From CAIMZW01 sp037133095 (GTDB lineage: Bacteria > Actinomycetota > Actinomycetes > Nanopelagicales > Nanopelagicaceae), in assembly GCA_037133095.1 (NCBI GenBank), contig JBAXOT010000008.1, positions 8,027 to 72,026 on the forward strand: 64,000 bases of DNA, read 5' to 3'. The position numbers were made by a program, and so were the translations under genes. The notes beneath the pieces are model-generated. The model did not search any database, was not told the origin of the DNA, and saw only the letters and a program-made list of their open reading frames with translations. Positions 1 through 8,080 of this stretch are shown here, in pieces (within the stretch, counting starts at the first letter, position 1; each line of letters begins with the position of its first letter).

Positions 1-1997
1 CGGAATTTCGGTTGCAACAAGTTCAGCAGGTGATGGCACTGGGCACATCCATTGCCGAAGTTTACTCGCGAACCAAAATTGACCCATGGTTTCTGGGACA
101 GATTGCGCTCATCAATGAAGTAGCCCGGGAGTTGCAAGCAGCCTTTGAGCCTGATCTGGATCTAATCAGAAAAGCCAAGAGCCATGGCTTCAGTGATTAT
201 CAAATCGCAGAGTTAACTCGCACTTCTGAAGAACTCGTTCGAAGCCATCGTTATCGTTTGGGAATTCGCCCGGTCTTTAAAACGGTGGATACTTGCGCCG
301 CCGAATTCGAGGCCCACACCCCTTATCACTACAGCACCTACGATATGGAAACCGAGGTCGAACCGCGAACAAAGCCGGCAGTCATCATTCTTGGCAGTGG
401 CCCAAATCGAATTGGCCAAGGTGTTGAGTTTGATTACTCATGTGTTCATGCGGCCTATGCGCTGAAAGCGGCAGATTTCGAGACGGTCATGATCAATTGC
501 AATCCCGAAACTGTTTCAACCGACTATGACACTTCGGACCGGCTTTACTTCGAACCTTTGACTCTTGAAGATGTTCTTGAAGTCATCCATGCTGAAACTC
601 TGGCTGGCCCAGTTCTGGGAGTCATCGCCCAACTTGGTGGTCAAACCCCACTTGGCTTGGCGCGAGGGCTCAAGGATGCAGGAGTCACTGTTTTGGGCAC
701 CAGCCCGGATGCCATCGATCTGGCCGAAGAGAGAGGCGCATTCGGTCAAATATTGGCTGATAACCAGCTTCTTGCACCAAAATTTGGAATGGCATCTTCC
801 TATTCTCAAGCGTTAGAAATTGCGCATGCGCTTCATTATCCGGTTCTCGTTCGCCCTTCTTTTGTTCTGGGTGGAAGAGGTATGGAAATTGTTTACGATG
901 ATGAATCCCTAGAAGGCTTTATTGCCAAAGCAACAGAAATCACACCGAACCACCCAGTTTTGATTGATCGATTCCTTGATGACGCGCTCGAAATCGATGT
1001 GGATGCGCTCTTTGATGGCAAAGATCTTTACTTGGCTGGCGTGATGGAGCACATTGAAGAGGCTGGTATCCATTCGGGAGACTCTGCGTGCGTTCTGCCC
1101 AGCATGTCGATCGGTCATGCTCGATTGTTGGAGATTCGTGCCGCCACTGAGAAGATTGCACGAAGCGTTGGGGTTCTAGGATTAATTAATATTCAATTTG
1201 CCATAGCACGTGACGTTGATGGAGTTGAAAAACTTTTTGTTCTTGAGGCGAATCCCCGAGCATCGCGCACAGTTCCCTTCGTATCTAAAGCCACCGGAAA
1301 TCCACTGGCAAAGTGTGCGGCTCTCATTTCGGTTGGTTATGCGATTGCCGATCTTCGGATTGATGGCTTCTTACCCGAAACGGGTGATGGAGTTCCACAT
1401 GGTGTTTCAGTGAAAGAGGCGGTCTTACCTTGGAATCGTTTCCGTCGGACTGACGGGATGGGAGTGGACTCGGTACTCGGACCAGAGATGCGATCCACCG
1501 GTGAGGTAATGGGAATTTCTCATAGTTTCGGCGAGGCTTACGCAAAAAGCCAAAGCGCCGCATTTGGCGCCCTACCAAAGAGCGGAACAGTTTTTCTTTC
1601 GCTCTCCAACCGCGATAAGAACGCTGCACTGGCACCTGCGCGAGAACTTATAACAATGGGCTTTACATTATTCACTACGGCAGGGACTTATGATTTTCTT
1701 GCAGCTCATGGCTTGGAGTCGTCGCTCGTTCGCAAGGCATCGGAATCAGAGAACTCCTCCGATATGCCATCGGCATTGGACATTATTAATCTTGGTCAAG
1801 TAAATCTAGTTATCAATACTCCGCTTGGCCGAGGGACAAGGCATGATGGTTGGTTGATCCGAACCGCTGCGGTCCAACGATCAATTCCTTGCATCACCAC
1901 TATTGCGGGCTTTAAAGCGGCAGTTGCTGGTATTGGTGAGTTGCAGCGAAAAGAGTTCTCCATTGAGTCACTTCAAGAGTGGCTAGCCGATGATTAA
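1..1997 (+). CDS. carB: Carbamoyl-phosphate synthase large subunit, C-terminal part (5' end outside window)
   Basis: CarB makes carbamoyl phosphate from ammonia (supplied by CarA), bicarbonate and two ATP, for pyrimidine and arginine synthesis in the cytosol. The reading frame is open from the first bases of the window, so only about the last 665 of roughly 1,100 residues are present: the end of the first half, the second ATP-grasp synthetase half (it begins near nt 390 with GSGPNRIGQGVEFDYS; PSFVLGGRGMEIV is its ATP-binding loop) and the C-terminal MGS-like allosteric domain (from about nt 1580). The stop overlaps the pyrK start by 8 nt, so the two are translationally coupled. No defect is seen. 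Identity is very secure. Confidence 0.97.
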   Translation, partial: EFRLQQVQQVMALGTSIAEVYSRTKIDPWFLGQIALINEVARELQAAFEPDLDLIRKAKSHGFSDYQIAELTRTSEELVRSHRYRLGIRPVFKTVDTCAAEFEAHTPYHYSTYDMETEVEPRTKPAVIILGSGPNRIGQGVEFDYSCVHAAYALKAADFETVMINCNPETVSTDYDTSDRLYFEPLTLEDVLEVIHAETLAGPVLGVIAQLGGQTPLGLARGLKDAGVTVLGTSPDAIDLAEERGAFGQILADNQLLAPKFGMASSYSQALEIAHALHYPVLVRPSFVLGGRGMEIVYDDESLEGFIAKATEITPNHPVLIDRFLDDALEIDVDALFDGKDLYLAGVMEHIEEAGIHSGDSACVLPSMSIGHARLLEIRAATEKIARSVGVLGLINIQFAIARDVDGVEKLFVLEANPRASRTVPFVSKATGNPLAKCAALISVGYAIADLRIDGFLPETGDGVPHGVSVKEAVLPWNRFRRTDGMGVDSVLGPEMRSTGEVMGISHSFGEAYAKSQSAAFGALPKSGTVFLSLSNRDKNAALAPARELITMGFTLFTTAGTYDFLAAHGLESSLVRKASESENSSDMPSALDIINLGQVNLVINTPLGRGTRHDGWLIRTAAVQRSIPCITTIAGFKAAVAGIGELQRKEFSIESLQEWLADD

Positions 1998-2841
1998 TAA
2001 ATACGCGGAGTCGACTAAGGCTGAAATTATTAGCAACAAAAAGGTCGGTGCCTATCACCATCTGGTTTTTGAAGTTGGCGGGTTGGCATCCCACGTTCGT
2101 CCGGGCAATTTCGTCGCAATCTCTGTCGGTGGCCCAACCTCAGCAATGGTCTTACGCCGGGCGTTCGCAATTCACAGATCTATGGATCGTGGTGCGAGCG
2201 GTGGCGTTATTGAACTGGTGGTGGCGCCGCACGGCAATGGAAGTAAATGGCTCACTTCCTTACCTGTTGGATCGTACGTAAGTCTTACGGGTCCGCTCGG
2301 AACCTCGTTTGGAATCCCCACCGATAATGTGCGCGCGCTGTTGGTTGGCGGCGGTTACGGTTCAGCGCCGCTCTTTGGTCTGGCTGAAGTTCTCAAGGCT
2401 CGCGGCAATCGCGTAGATATGGTGCTGGGCGCCAGCACTGGTGGGAAAATTTACGCGCCTCTTGAGGGCAAGCGATCCGTTAATTCGATGACGATTACGA
2501 CGGATGATGGTAGTGCTGGGGTGCACGGGCGAGTTAGTGACGTTCTGCCGGAACTCATCGAGCGAAATAATTGCGACATTATTTATTCCTGTGGTCCTAT
2601 GGCGATGCTCGAAGCAATTTCGCAGATTGCCGTTCGCTACAACATCATTCATCAATGTGCCGTGGAAGAGTCAATGGCGTGCGGAATTGGTGTTTGCATG
2701 ACCTGTGTAATTCCACTCCGAGATGAAGACGGTCAAATTCGGATGCAACGTTCGTGCATTGCCGGGCCCGTCGTTGATGGTGAACGAGTTATCTGGAATT
2801 CCGGTGGCTCGATTCCAGAGGGAACCTTAGGTGCACCATGA
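1990..2841 (+). CDS. pyrK: Dihydroorotate dehydrogenase electron-transfer subunit
   Basis: PyrK is the FAD and [2Fe-2S] subunit that passes electrons from the PyrD1B catalytic subunit to NAD+. It is 283 residues. The N-terminal half is a ferredoxin-reductase-like FAD domain (LRRAFAIH; GPLGTSF) followed by an NAD-binding part (LLVGGGYGSAPLF; YSCGPMAML). Four cysteines, C231-x4-C236-x2-C239-x16-C256, form the [2Fe-2S] site. It overlaps carB by 8 nt and pyrD by 4 nt (ATGA), as expected for an obligate complex. Its presence shows that this organism uses the NAD-linked class 1B enzyme rather than the quinone-linked class 2 enzyme found in mycobacteria. Confidence 0.93.
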   Translation: MINKYAESTKAEIISNKKVGAYHHLVFEVGGLASHVRPGNFVAISVGGPTSAMVLRRAFAIHRSMDRGASGGVIELVVAPHGNGSKWLTSLPVGSYVSLTGPLGTSFGIPTDNVRALLVGGGYGSAPLFGLAEVLKARGNRVDMVLGASTGGKIYAPLEGKRSVNSMTITTDDGSAGVHGRVSDVLPELIERNNCDIIYSCGPMAMLEAISQIAVRYNIIHQCAVEESMACGIGVCMTCVIPLRDEDGQIRMQRSCIAGPVVDGERVIWNSGGSIPEGTLGAP

Positions 2842-3770
2842 CCTTTGATTTCAGCACGCAATTTGGTCGCACCACTTTTCCCAACCCAGTATTCACGGCC
2901 AGCGGATGTGCAGGTTCAGGAAAAGAGTTAGCGCAATTCTTTGACATACGCGAGCTGGGCGCCGTGGTAACAAAATCGATCATGCGCAAACCTCGTTCTG
3001 GACGGGCTACGCCACGTATGGCCGAAACTCCTAGTGGAATGTTGAATTCGATTGGATTGCAAGGTCCTGGGATTGAAGAATTTCTGGCGCACGATATTCC
3101 CTGGTTGAAGGCGCATGAGGCTCGAATCATTGTAAGCATCGCAGGGGAGACGATTGATGATTATGCATTTCTTGCTAAACGACTGAGTATTGTTTCTGGA
3201 ATTTCAGCTCTGGAAGTGAATATTTCCTGTCCCAATGTCGAGAATCGCGGCCAGGTTTTTGCCTGCGATCCAGTGACGGCAAGTGCTGCCATCGAAGCGG
3301 TAAGAAGAAATGTTCCGGGAACAATGCCAATCATCGCCAAGCTCTCACCTGATGTAACTGATATTGCCACCATTGCAGAATCATGTGTGTCTGCCGGGGC
3401 AGACGCACTCGCCTTGATCAATACCTTGCTCGGAATGGTGATAGATACCAACACGATGCTGCCCAAACTGGCGGGTAAAACAGGTGGTCTCTCGGGACCA
3501 GCAATTCGCCCAGTTGCGGTACGAGCGATTTATCAAGTCCGTGCTCGGTTGCCCCATATTGGGATTCTCGGAATGGGTGGCATTAGTAGTGGGAACGATG
3601 CGTTAGAAATGATATTGGCTGGTGCAAATGGAATTTCCGTAGGCACGGCCACCTTTGGAAATCCCACGGCTCCCATCGACATAAAAGGCGATCTTGAAAA
3701 ACTGCTGATGGATCGTGGTTTCAGCTCCCTGCGTGAAGCCGTCGGCTTTGCCCACCGCACAACGTCATGA
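2838..3770 (+). CDS. pyrD: Dihydroorotate dehydrogenase, class 1B catalytic subunit
   Basis: This enzyme oxidises dihydroorotate to orotate in de novo pyrimidine synthesis. The 310-residue protein is a full-length FMN TIM barrel. The class 1 catalytic cysteine is C131 in NISCPN; FMN-binding loops are GGLSGPAIRP and GMGGISSGNDALE near the C-terminus. A cysteine base and an adjacent pyrK identify the class 1B type, a heterotetramer with PyrK that is cytosolic and NAD-dependent. The start is ATGA-coupled to pyrK. The gene sits between carB-pyrK and pyrF in a pyrimidine operon. Confidence 0.95.
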   Translation: MTFDFSTQFGRTTFPNPVFTASGCAGSGKELAQFFDIRELGAVVTKSIMRKPRSGRATPRMAETPSGMLNSIGLQGPGIEEFLAHDIPWLKAHEARIIVSIAGETIDDYAFLAKRLSIVSGISALEVNISCPNVENRGQVFACDPVTASAAIEAVRRNVPGTMPIIAKLSPDVTDIATIAESCVSAGADALALINTLLGMVIDTNTMLPKLAGKTGGLSGPAIRPVAVRAIYQVRARLPHIGILGMGGISSGNDALEMILAGANGISVGTATFGNPTAPIDIKGDLEKLLMDRGFSSLREAVGFAHRTTS

Positions 3771-3795
3771 AAAGCAAACAACAGAAGGAGTGCAT

Positions 3796-4506
3796 GTGAG
3801 TGCGTCACCATTAATTCTTGCGATTGATACATCAGATGTGCAGATTGCTCGAGAGTGGATCGATGCGACTAAAGAGTCTGTTGCTGTGTATAAATTGGGT
3901 TTGGAATTCTTTCTCAAAAATGGTCCGGCAGGGGTTAAGGCGCTGCAAGAGGCAGCAGATTTCGAACTTTTTCTCGATCTGAAATTGCATGACATTGCTC
4001 ATACGGTCGCAGGCGCATCCAGGTCAATCGCCCATCTTGCACCGAGATTTCTCACTGTTCATGCAAGTGGGGGCTCTGACATGGTGGCAGCGGCAGTTGC
4101 TGAATTGCCGACAACGTCAGTCACCGGGGTCACAATTCTGACCTCGCTCTCTGCAACAGACCTAGGTGAAATTGGATTTCGGCAGCCACCACTAGAGAGT
4201 GCCATTAGTTTGGCCAAGTTGGCGACGATGGCCGGTGCCCGGTCAATAGTTTGTTCACCGCTGGAGGTCTCGGCAATTCGCGACGACGTTGCCGATTCGA
4301 TCGAAATCATTACACCGGGGGTGCGACCTGAGGGCAGCGCCCTAGGAGATCAAGTGCGAGTTATGACGCCTAAAGCGGCCATGAATGCCGGGGCAAATTA
4401 CTTTGTGATTGGACGGCCGATAACCTCATTATGGCAATCGGATTCACCTGATTTGGCCAGGGCCGCGATGGCCAAATCGGCCAAAGCAATTTTGGATTCG
4501 CTCTAG
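3796..4506 (+). CDS. pyrF: Orotidine 5'-phosphate decarboxylase
   Basis: PyrF decarboxylates OMP to UMP, the last step of de novo UMP synthesis. The 236-residue protein starts at GTG 3796, chosen because AGAAGGAG lies 5 nt upstream and the N-terminus LILAIDTSD fits the family; a longer upstream reading frame runs back into pyrD. The catalytic Asp-Lys-Asp network is seen in DLKLHD (K63), and the phosphate-binding end is TPGVRP plus VIGRPIT. It is preceded by pyrD (25 nt) and followed 2 nt later by the mIHF-Gmk fusion. Confidence 0.95.
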   Translation: MSASPLILAIDTSDVQIAREWIDATKESVAVYKLGLEFFLKNGPAGVKALQEAADFELFLDLKLHDIAHTVAGASRSIAHLAPRFLTVHASGGSDMVAAAVAELPTTSVTGVTILTSLSATDLGEIGFRQPPLESAISLAKLATMAGARSIVCSPLEVSAIRDDVADSIEIITPGVRPEGSALGDQVRVMTPKAAMNAGANYFVIGRPITSLWQSDSPDLARAAMAKSAKAILDSL

Positions 4507-4508
4507 CC

Positions 4509-5393
4509 GTGCAGGAACGTCATCCGCCGACCATTTCACCTGAGGCCAGGGCTTTCGCAGTTGCTCAGGCATCTCGTGCCAGGCACGAACGCAGTGAAAT
4601 CCGTAACCAGGTTCGCCGCAGCGAGATCTCCTTCTTCGATGCGATTGTTGATCCAAGACCCAGTATCCAAAAGATGCGGGTCATCGAACTTTTGGCGGCA
4701 ATTCCCGGTGTAGGTCTGACTCGCGCGAAATCAATCATGGCACGAGCCGAAGTATCTCCAGCGCGTAGAATTGGCGGACTTGGACGACACCAGATTGCAT
4801 CCTTAAGAAAAGAGCAGTTGTTGCGAAAAACGAACGAGAAATTTGGCTCACTCATTGTTATGTCTGGACCGGGTGGTGTTGGTAAAAGCACGATTGCTGC
4901 CGCACTTCGACGAGAGTCTCGGTTCTGGGTCAGTGTCTCCGCCACTACTCGACCACCACGACTGGGCGAGAGTGACGGCGTGGACTATTTTTTCCTCAGT
5001 GAAGAAGAATTTACTCGCCAGACAGTCGCCAATGAATTTCTGGAGTGGGCGGAGTTTGCCGGAGCGCGCTATGGCACTCCTAAAGCAGCGGTGATTAGGG
5101 CGCGGCAGGAAGGTCGGGATGTCCTGTTAGAAATAGATATCAGCGGCGCCAGGCAGGTTCGCAAATCGGATCCCACGGCCATCCTGGTCTTTATCTCCCC
5201 ACCTTCGTGGCAAGAATTGGAAGATCGATTGGCTGGACGAGGAACCGACACGCCAGAGCGCCGTCAGGCAAGGTTGGATTTGGCGCGCTCAGAGATGGCT
5301 GCCGCCTCGGAATTTGACCATATTCTGATAAATCACCGGGTCGAGCAGGTTCTGGCGGAACTGGTATCCTTGGCGACTTCGCCCAACGCGTGA
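4509..5393 (+). CDS. gmk: Fusion of integration host factor mIHF and guanylate kinase
   Basis: One uninterrupted 294-residue frame carries two proteins that are normally separate neighbours in actinobacteria. Residues about 1-100 match the actinobacterial integration host factor (SPEARAFAVAQASRARHE; KMRVIELLAAIPGVG; RRIGGLG), a DNA-bending nucleoid protein. Residues about 113-294 are guanylate kinase (GMP + ATP to GDP + ADP): P-loop GPGGVGKST at 121-128, SATTRPPR, FLEWAEFAGARYGTP, RGTDTPERRQAR. The linker is about 12 residues and there is no stop or frame change. The start is GTG 4509, 2 nt after pyrF. In-frame TTG codons at 4818 and 4821, preceded by AAGAAAAGAG, could also let a separate Gmk be made. 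rpoZ and coaBC follow in the usual order. Confidence 0.9.
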   Translation: MQERHPPTISPEARAFAVAQASRARHERSEIRNQVRRSEISFFDAIVDPRPSIQKMRVIELLAAIPGVGLTRAKSIMARAEVSPARRIGGLGRHQIASLRKEQLLRKTNEKFGSLIVMSGPGGVGKSTIAAALRRESRFWVSVSATTRPPRLGESDGVDYFFLSEEEFTRQTVANEFLEWAEFAGARYGTPKAAVIRARQEGRDVLLEIDISGARQVRKSDPTAILVFISPPSWQELEDRLAGRGTDTPERRQARLDLARSEMAAASEFDHILINHRVEQVLAELVSLATSPNA

Positions 5394-5408
5394 CGAGAGG
5401 TTTCTCTA

Positions 5409-5678
5409 ATGACAACTATGGATGGCATCACTAATCCACCTATCGACGAATTGTTGGACAAGGCTGGCTCAAAATATAGTTTGGTGCTTTATGCAGCCAA
5501 GCGTGCTCGCCAGATTAATGCCTATTACTCCCAGCTCGGAGAAGGTCTTTTGGAGTATGTCGGGCCACTTGTCGATACCTACGTCCACGAAAAGCCCCTC
5601 TCCATCGCGCTGCGAGAGATCAACGAAGGCCTACTCACCATTGAAAATCTGGAACCAAAAAGTCCAGAAGTAGCCTAA
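5409..5678 (+). CDS. rpoZ: DNA-directed RNA polymerase omega subunit
   Basis: Omega helps beta-prime folding and RNA polymerase assembly. The 89-residue protein carries the omega core: PPIDELLDKAGSKYSLV, then AAKRARQINAYY, and the actinobacterial C-terminal extension KPLSIALREINEGLL. The ATG at 5409 lies 15 nt after gmk, with GAGAGG about 10 nt upstream. The order gmk-rpoZ-coaBC-metK is conserved across actinobacteria, which supports the call for a protein this short. Confidence 0.93.
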   Translation: MTTMDGITNPPIDELLDKAGSKYSLVLYAAKRARQINAYYSQLGEGLLEYVGPLVDTYVHEKPLSIALREINEGLLTIENLEPKSPEVA

Positions 5679-5694
5679 ACACTTACTGGCGGCT

Positions 5695-6876
5695 GTGGCG
5701 ATGAATCGCGAGATTCTGCTTGGCGTTGGGGGCGGCATAGCCTCCTACAAATCCGCAGACCTCATTCGCCGATTGCGTGATCAGGGTTTTGAAGTGACGG
5801 TTATCCCCACCCAGAACAGTCTAAATTTTGTTGGGGTAGCAACCTGGGAAGCGCTTTCCGGTCAGCCGGTTTTGACGGATTTGTGGAATAACGTGCACCA
5901 GGTTCCGCATATCTCCTTTGCCAAGCGCGCCAAAGCCATAGTTATTGCGCCCGCGACCGCAAATCTAATCGCAAAAGTGGCGGCAGGTATTGCTGATGAT
6001 TTTCTCACCACTTTAGTGCTCGCGTCTCCCGCGCCGCTCATTATGGTTCCCGCGATGCATCCCGAGATGTGGCTAAATGCGGCAACGCTGGCCAATGTGG
6101 CGCTCTTGCGCTCCCGAGGCGTCACCGTCCTAGAGCCGGATACCGGCAGACTTACAGGCGAAGATTCGGGTCCAGGTCGGTACCCGACAACTGCTCGCAT
6201 CGTCACTGAGGTTTCGCGGGCTTTAATCGGCGAGCGGGATCTGTCGGGTGTCAAAATTTTGATTTCTGCGGGTGGAACTCGAGAAGCCATAGACCCAGTT
6301 CGATTCATCGGTAATCGGTCCTCAGGGATTCAAGGTTATGCCATCGCCGAGGCTGCATCCTTACGAGGAGCGCAGGTTTGTGTAATCAGCGCCAATGTGG
6401 CGTTGCCTGATCTTGTTGGAGTAGAAACTGTAAAAGTTGAAAGCGCGACTGAACTCGATACCGCTATGAAAGAGCGAGCAACCGCCTATCAAGTGGTAGT
6501 CATGTGCGCGGCTGTTGCAGATGCCAGACCCAAGTCGATATCACCGGCCAAAATTCCCAAGGCTGAGTACGCCTCGATTGAGTTGGTGCGAAATCCCGAT
6601 ATTCTCCAGGAACTCACATCTAATCGCAGACCAAATCAGATCTTTATCGGTTTTGCCGCCGAAACTGAAGGTGACTTGGCAGATCGCGGTCGGGCCAAAA
6701 TGAGCGCTAAAGGCGCAGATTTACTCTACGTGAACGGCGTTGCCGCGCAGAGAATTTTCGGAGAACAAGAGACCGACGGCTTCATCATCAGCGCTGACAC
6801 TGTTACAAGCTTCTCTGGATCAAAGATGGAGTTGGCGAGCCAACTTTTAGATCGGGTCGTTGCTAAGTTAAGTTAG
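5695..6876 (+). CDS. coaBC: Bifunctional phosphopantothenoylcysteine decarboxylase / phosphopantothenate-cysteine ligase
   Basis: CoaBC catalyses two coenzyme A steps: joining 4'-phosphopantothenate to cysteine (CoaB, C-terminal), then decarboxylating the product to 4'-phosphopantetheine (CoaC, N-terminal flavoprotein). It is 393 residues. CoaC shows GGGIASYKSADLIRRL, the active-site histidine H72 in VPHISFAK, and the FMN/substrate segment APATANLIAKVA with MVPAMH. CoaB shows GGTREAIDPVRFIGNRSSG and the DARPKSISPAKIPK region. The start is GTG 5695 or ATG 5701; no clear Shine-Dalgarno separates them. Confidence 0.96.
   Translation: MAMNREILLGVGGGIASYKSADLIRRLRDQGFEVTVIPTQNSLNFVGVATWEALSGQPVLTDLWNNVHQVPHISFAKRAKAIVIAPATANLIAKVAAGIADDFLTTLVLASPAPLIMVPAMHPEMWLNAATLANVALLRSRGVTVLEPDTGRLTGEDSGPGRYPTTARIVTEVSRALIGERDLSGVKILISAGGTREAIDPVRFIGNRSSGIQGYAIAEAASLRGAQVCVISANVALPDLVGVETVKVESATELDTAMKERATAYQVVVMCAAVADARPKSISPAKIPKAEYASIELVRNPDILQELTSNRRPNQIFIGFAAETEGDLADRGRAKMSAKGADLLYVNGVAAQRIFGEQETDGFIISADTVTSFSGSKMELASQLLDRVVAKLS
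6869..6874 (+). promoter_or_regulatory. Leaderless -10 box for metK
   Basis: TAAGTT is followed by exactly 6 nt and then the ATG of metK. It lies across the 3' end of coaBC. With the usual 6-7 nt from -10 to start site, transcription would begin at the A of the ATG. Confidence 0.55.
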
Positions 6877-6880
6877 CCCA

Positions 6881-8074
6881 ATGACCAAGCGATTGTTTAC
6901 ATCGGAGTCCGTTACCGAAGGCCATCCAGACAAGATGGCGGATCAGATCTCTGATGCGATTTTGGATTCGCTGCTGTCGCAAGACCCACAAAGTAGAGTC
7001 GCTGCTGAAACCCTCATTACGACCGGCCAAGTTCACGTTGCTGGCGAAGTGACAACCAATGGGTATGCAGATGTGATGAGTATCGTCCGAGACACTGTTC
7101 TTCGGATTGGGTATGACTCTTCTGAAAAGGGATTTGATGGAAATTCATGCGGTGTCTCGCTCTCCATCGGCCAGCAATCTCAAGATATTGCGCAAGGTGT
7201 GGATCGCGCGTTTGAGAGTCGCATCTCCTCCTCGGCCGATCCACTCGATGCGCAAGGCGCCGGAGATCAGGGATTGATGTTCGGATATGCCTGCGAAGAC
7301 ACTCCTGAACTCATGCCGCTGCCCATTGCACTGGCACATCGCCTGGCTCAACAACTGGCAAAGGTTCGCCAAGAGGAGCAGGTCGAATATTTGCGACCAG
7401 ATGGAAAGACTCAAGTCACCATCGAATACGTTGGCGACAAGGCGATCGCACTCAATACCATTGTGATTTCTTCTCAACACTCACCCGACGTTGATTTAGT
7501 GGCCACGATGACTCCAGATTTAATCAACTTGGTCATTGATCCAGTTATTCGCGACCTCGAGATAGATATTTCGGACGTTCGATTTCTCATTAATCCAACT
7601 GGCCGTTTTGTTACCGGTGGTCCCATGGGTGATGCGGGGTTGACTGGGCGAAAGATCATCGTCGATACCTACGGCGGAATGGCCAGACATGGCGGGGGAG
7701 CATTCTCCGGAAAGGATCCGTCCAAAGTGGATCGATCCGCCGCATACGCAATGCGATGGGTGGCAAAGAACGTGGTTGCGGCTGGTTTAGCTTCGCGTTG
7801 CGAAGTCCAAGTGGCATATGCGATTGGTAAAGCGCAACCAGTTGGTCTCTTTGTTGAAACTTTTGGTACCGAGAATGTTCCAAATAATCAGATAGTAAAC
7901 GCCATTCGCGAAATTTTTGACCTCAGACCAGCAGCAATTATTCGCGATTTAGAGTTGCTTCGGCCAATCTATGGATTAACCAGTTCGTATGGTCACTTCG
8001 GCCGAGAACTTCCCGAATTCACTTGGGAGCGAGTTGATCGGGCACATGCGTTACAACAGGCAGTTAAAGGCTAG
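6881..8074 (+). CDS. metK: S-adenosylmethionine synthetase
   Basis: MetK makes S-adenosylmethionine from methionine and ATP, the methyl donor for RsmB, TrmI and TlyA in this window. The 397-residue protein has all three family domains: SESVTEGHPDKMADQISDA at the N-terminus, the loop GAGDQGLMFGYA and the C-terminal signature GGGAFSGKDPSKVDRSAAY. It starts 4 nt after coaBC with no Shine-Dalgarno, and a TANNNT box is placed for leaderless transcription. Full length, no oddities. Confidence 0.97.
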   Translation: MTKRLFTSESVTEGHPDKMADQISDAILDSLLSQDPQSRVAAETLITTGQVHVAGEVTTNGYADVMSIVRDTVLRIGYDSSEKGFDGNSCGVSLSIGQQSQDIAQGVDRAFESRISSSADPLDAQGAGDQGLMFGYACEDTPELMPLPIALAHRLAQQLAKVRQEEQVEYLRPDGKTQVTIEYVGDKAIALNTIVISSQHSPDVDLVATMTPDLINLVIDPVIRDLEIDISDVRFLINPTGRFVTGGPMGDAGLTGRKIIVDTYGGMARHGGGAFSGKDPSKVDRSAAYAMRWVAKNVVAAGLASRCEVQVAYAIGKAQPVGLFVETFGTENVPNNQIVNAIREIFDLRPAAIIRDLELLRPIYGLTSSYGHFGRELPEFTWERVDRAHALQQAVKG

Positions 8075-8080
8075 ACATCT

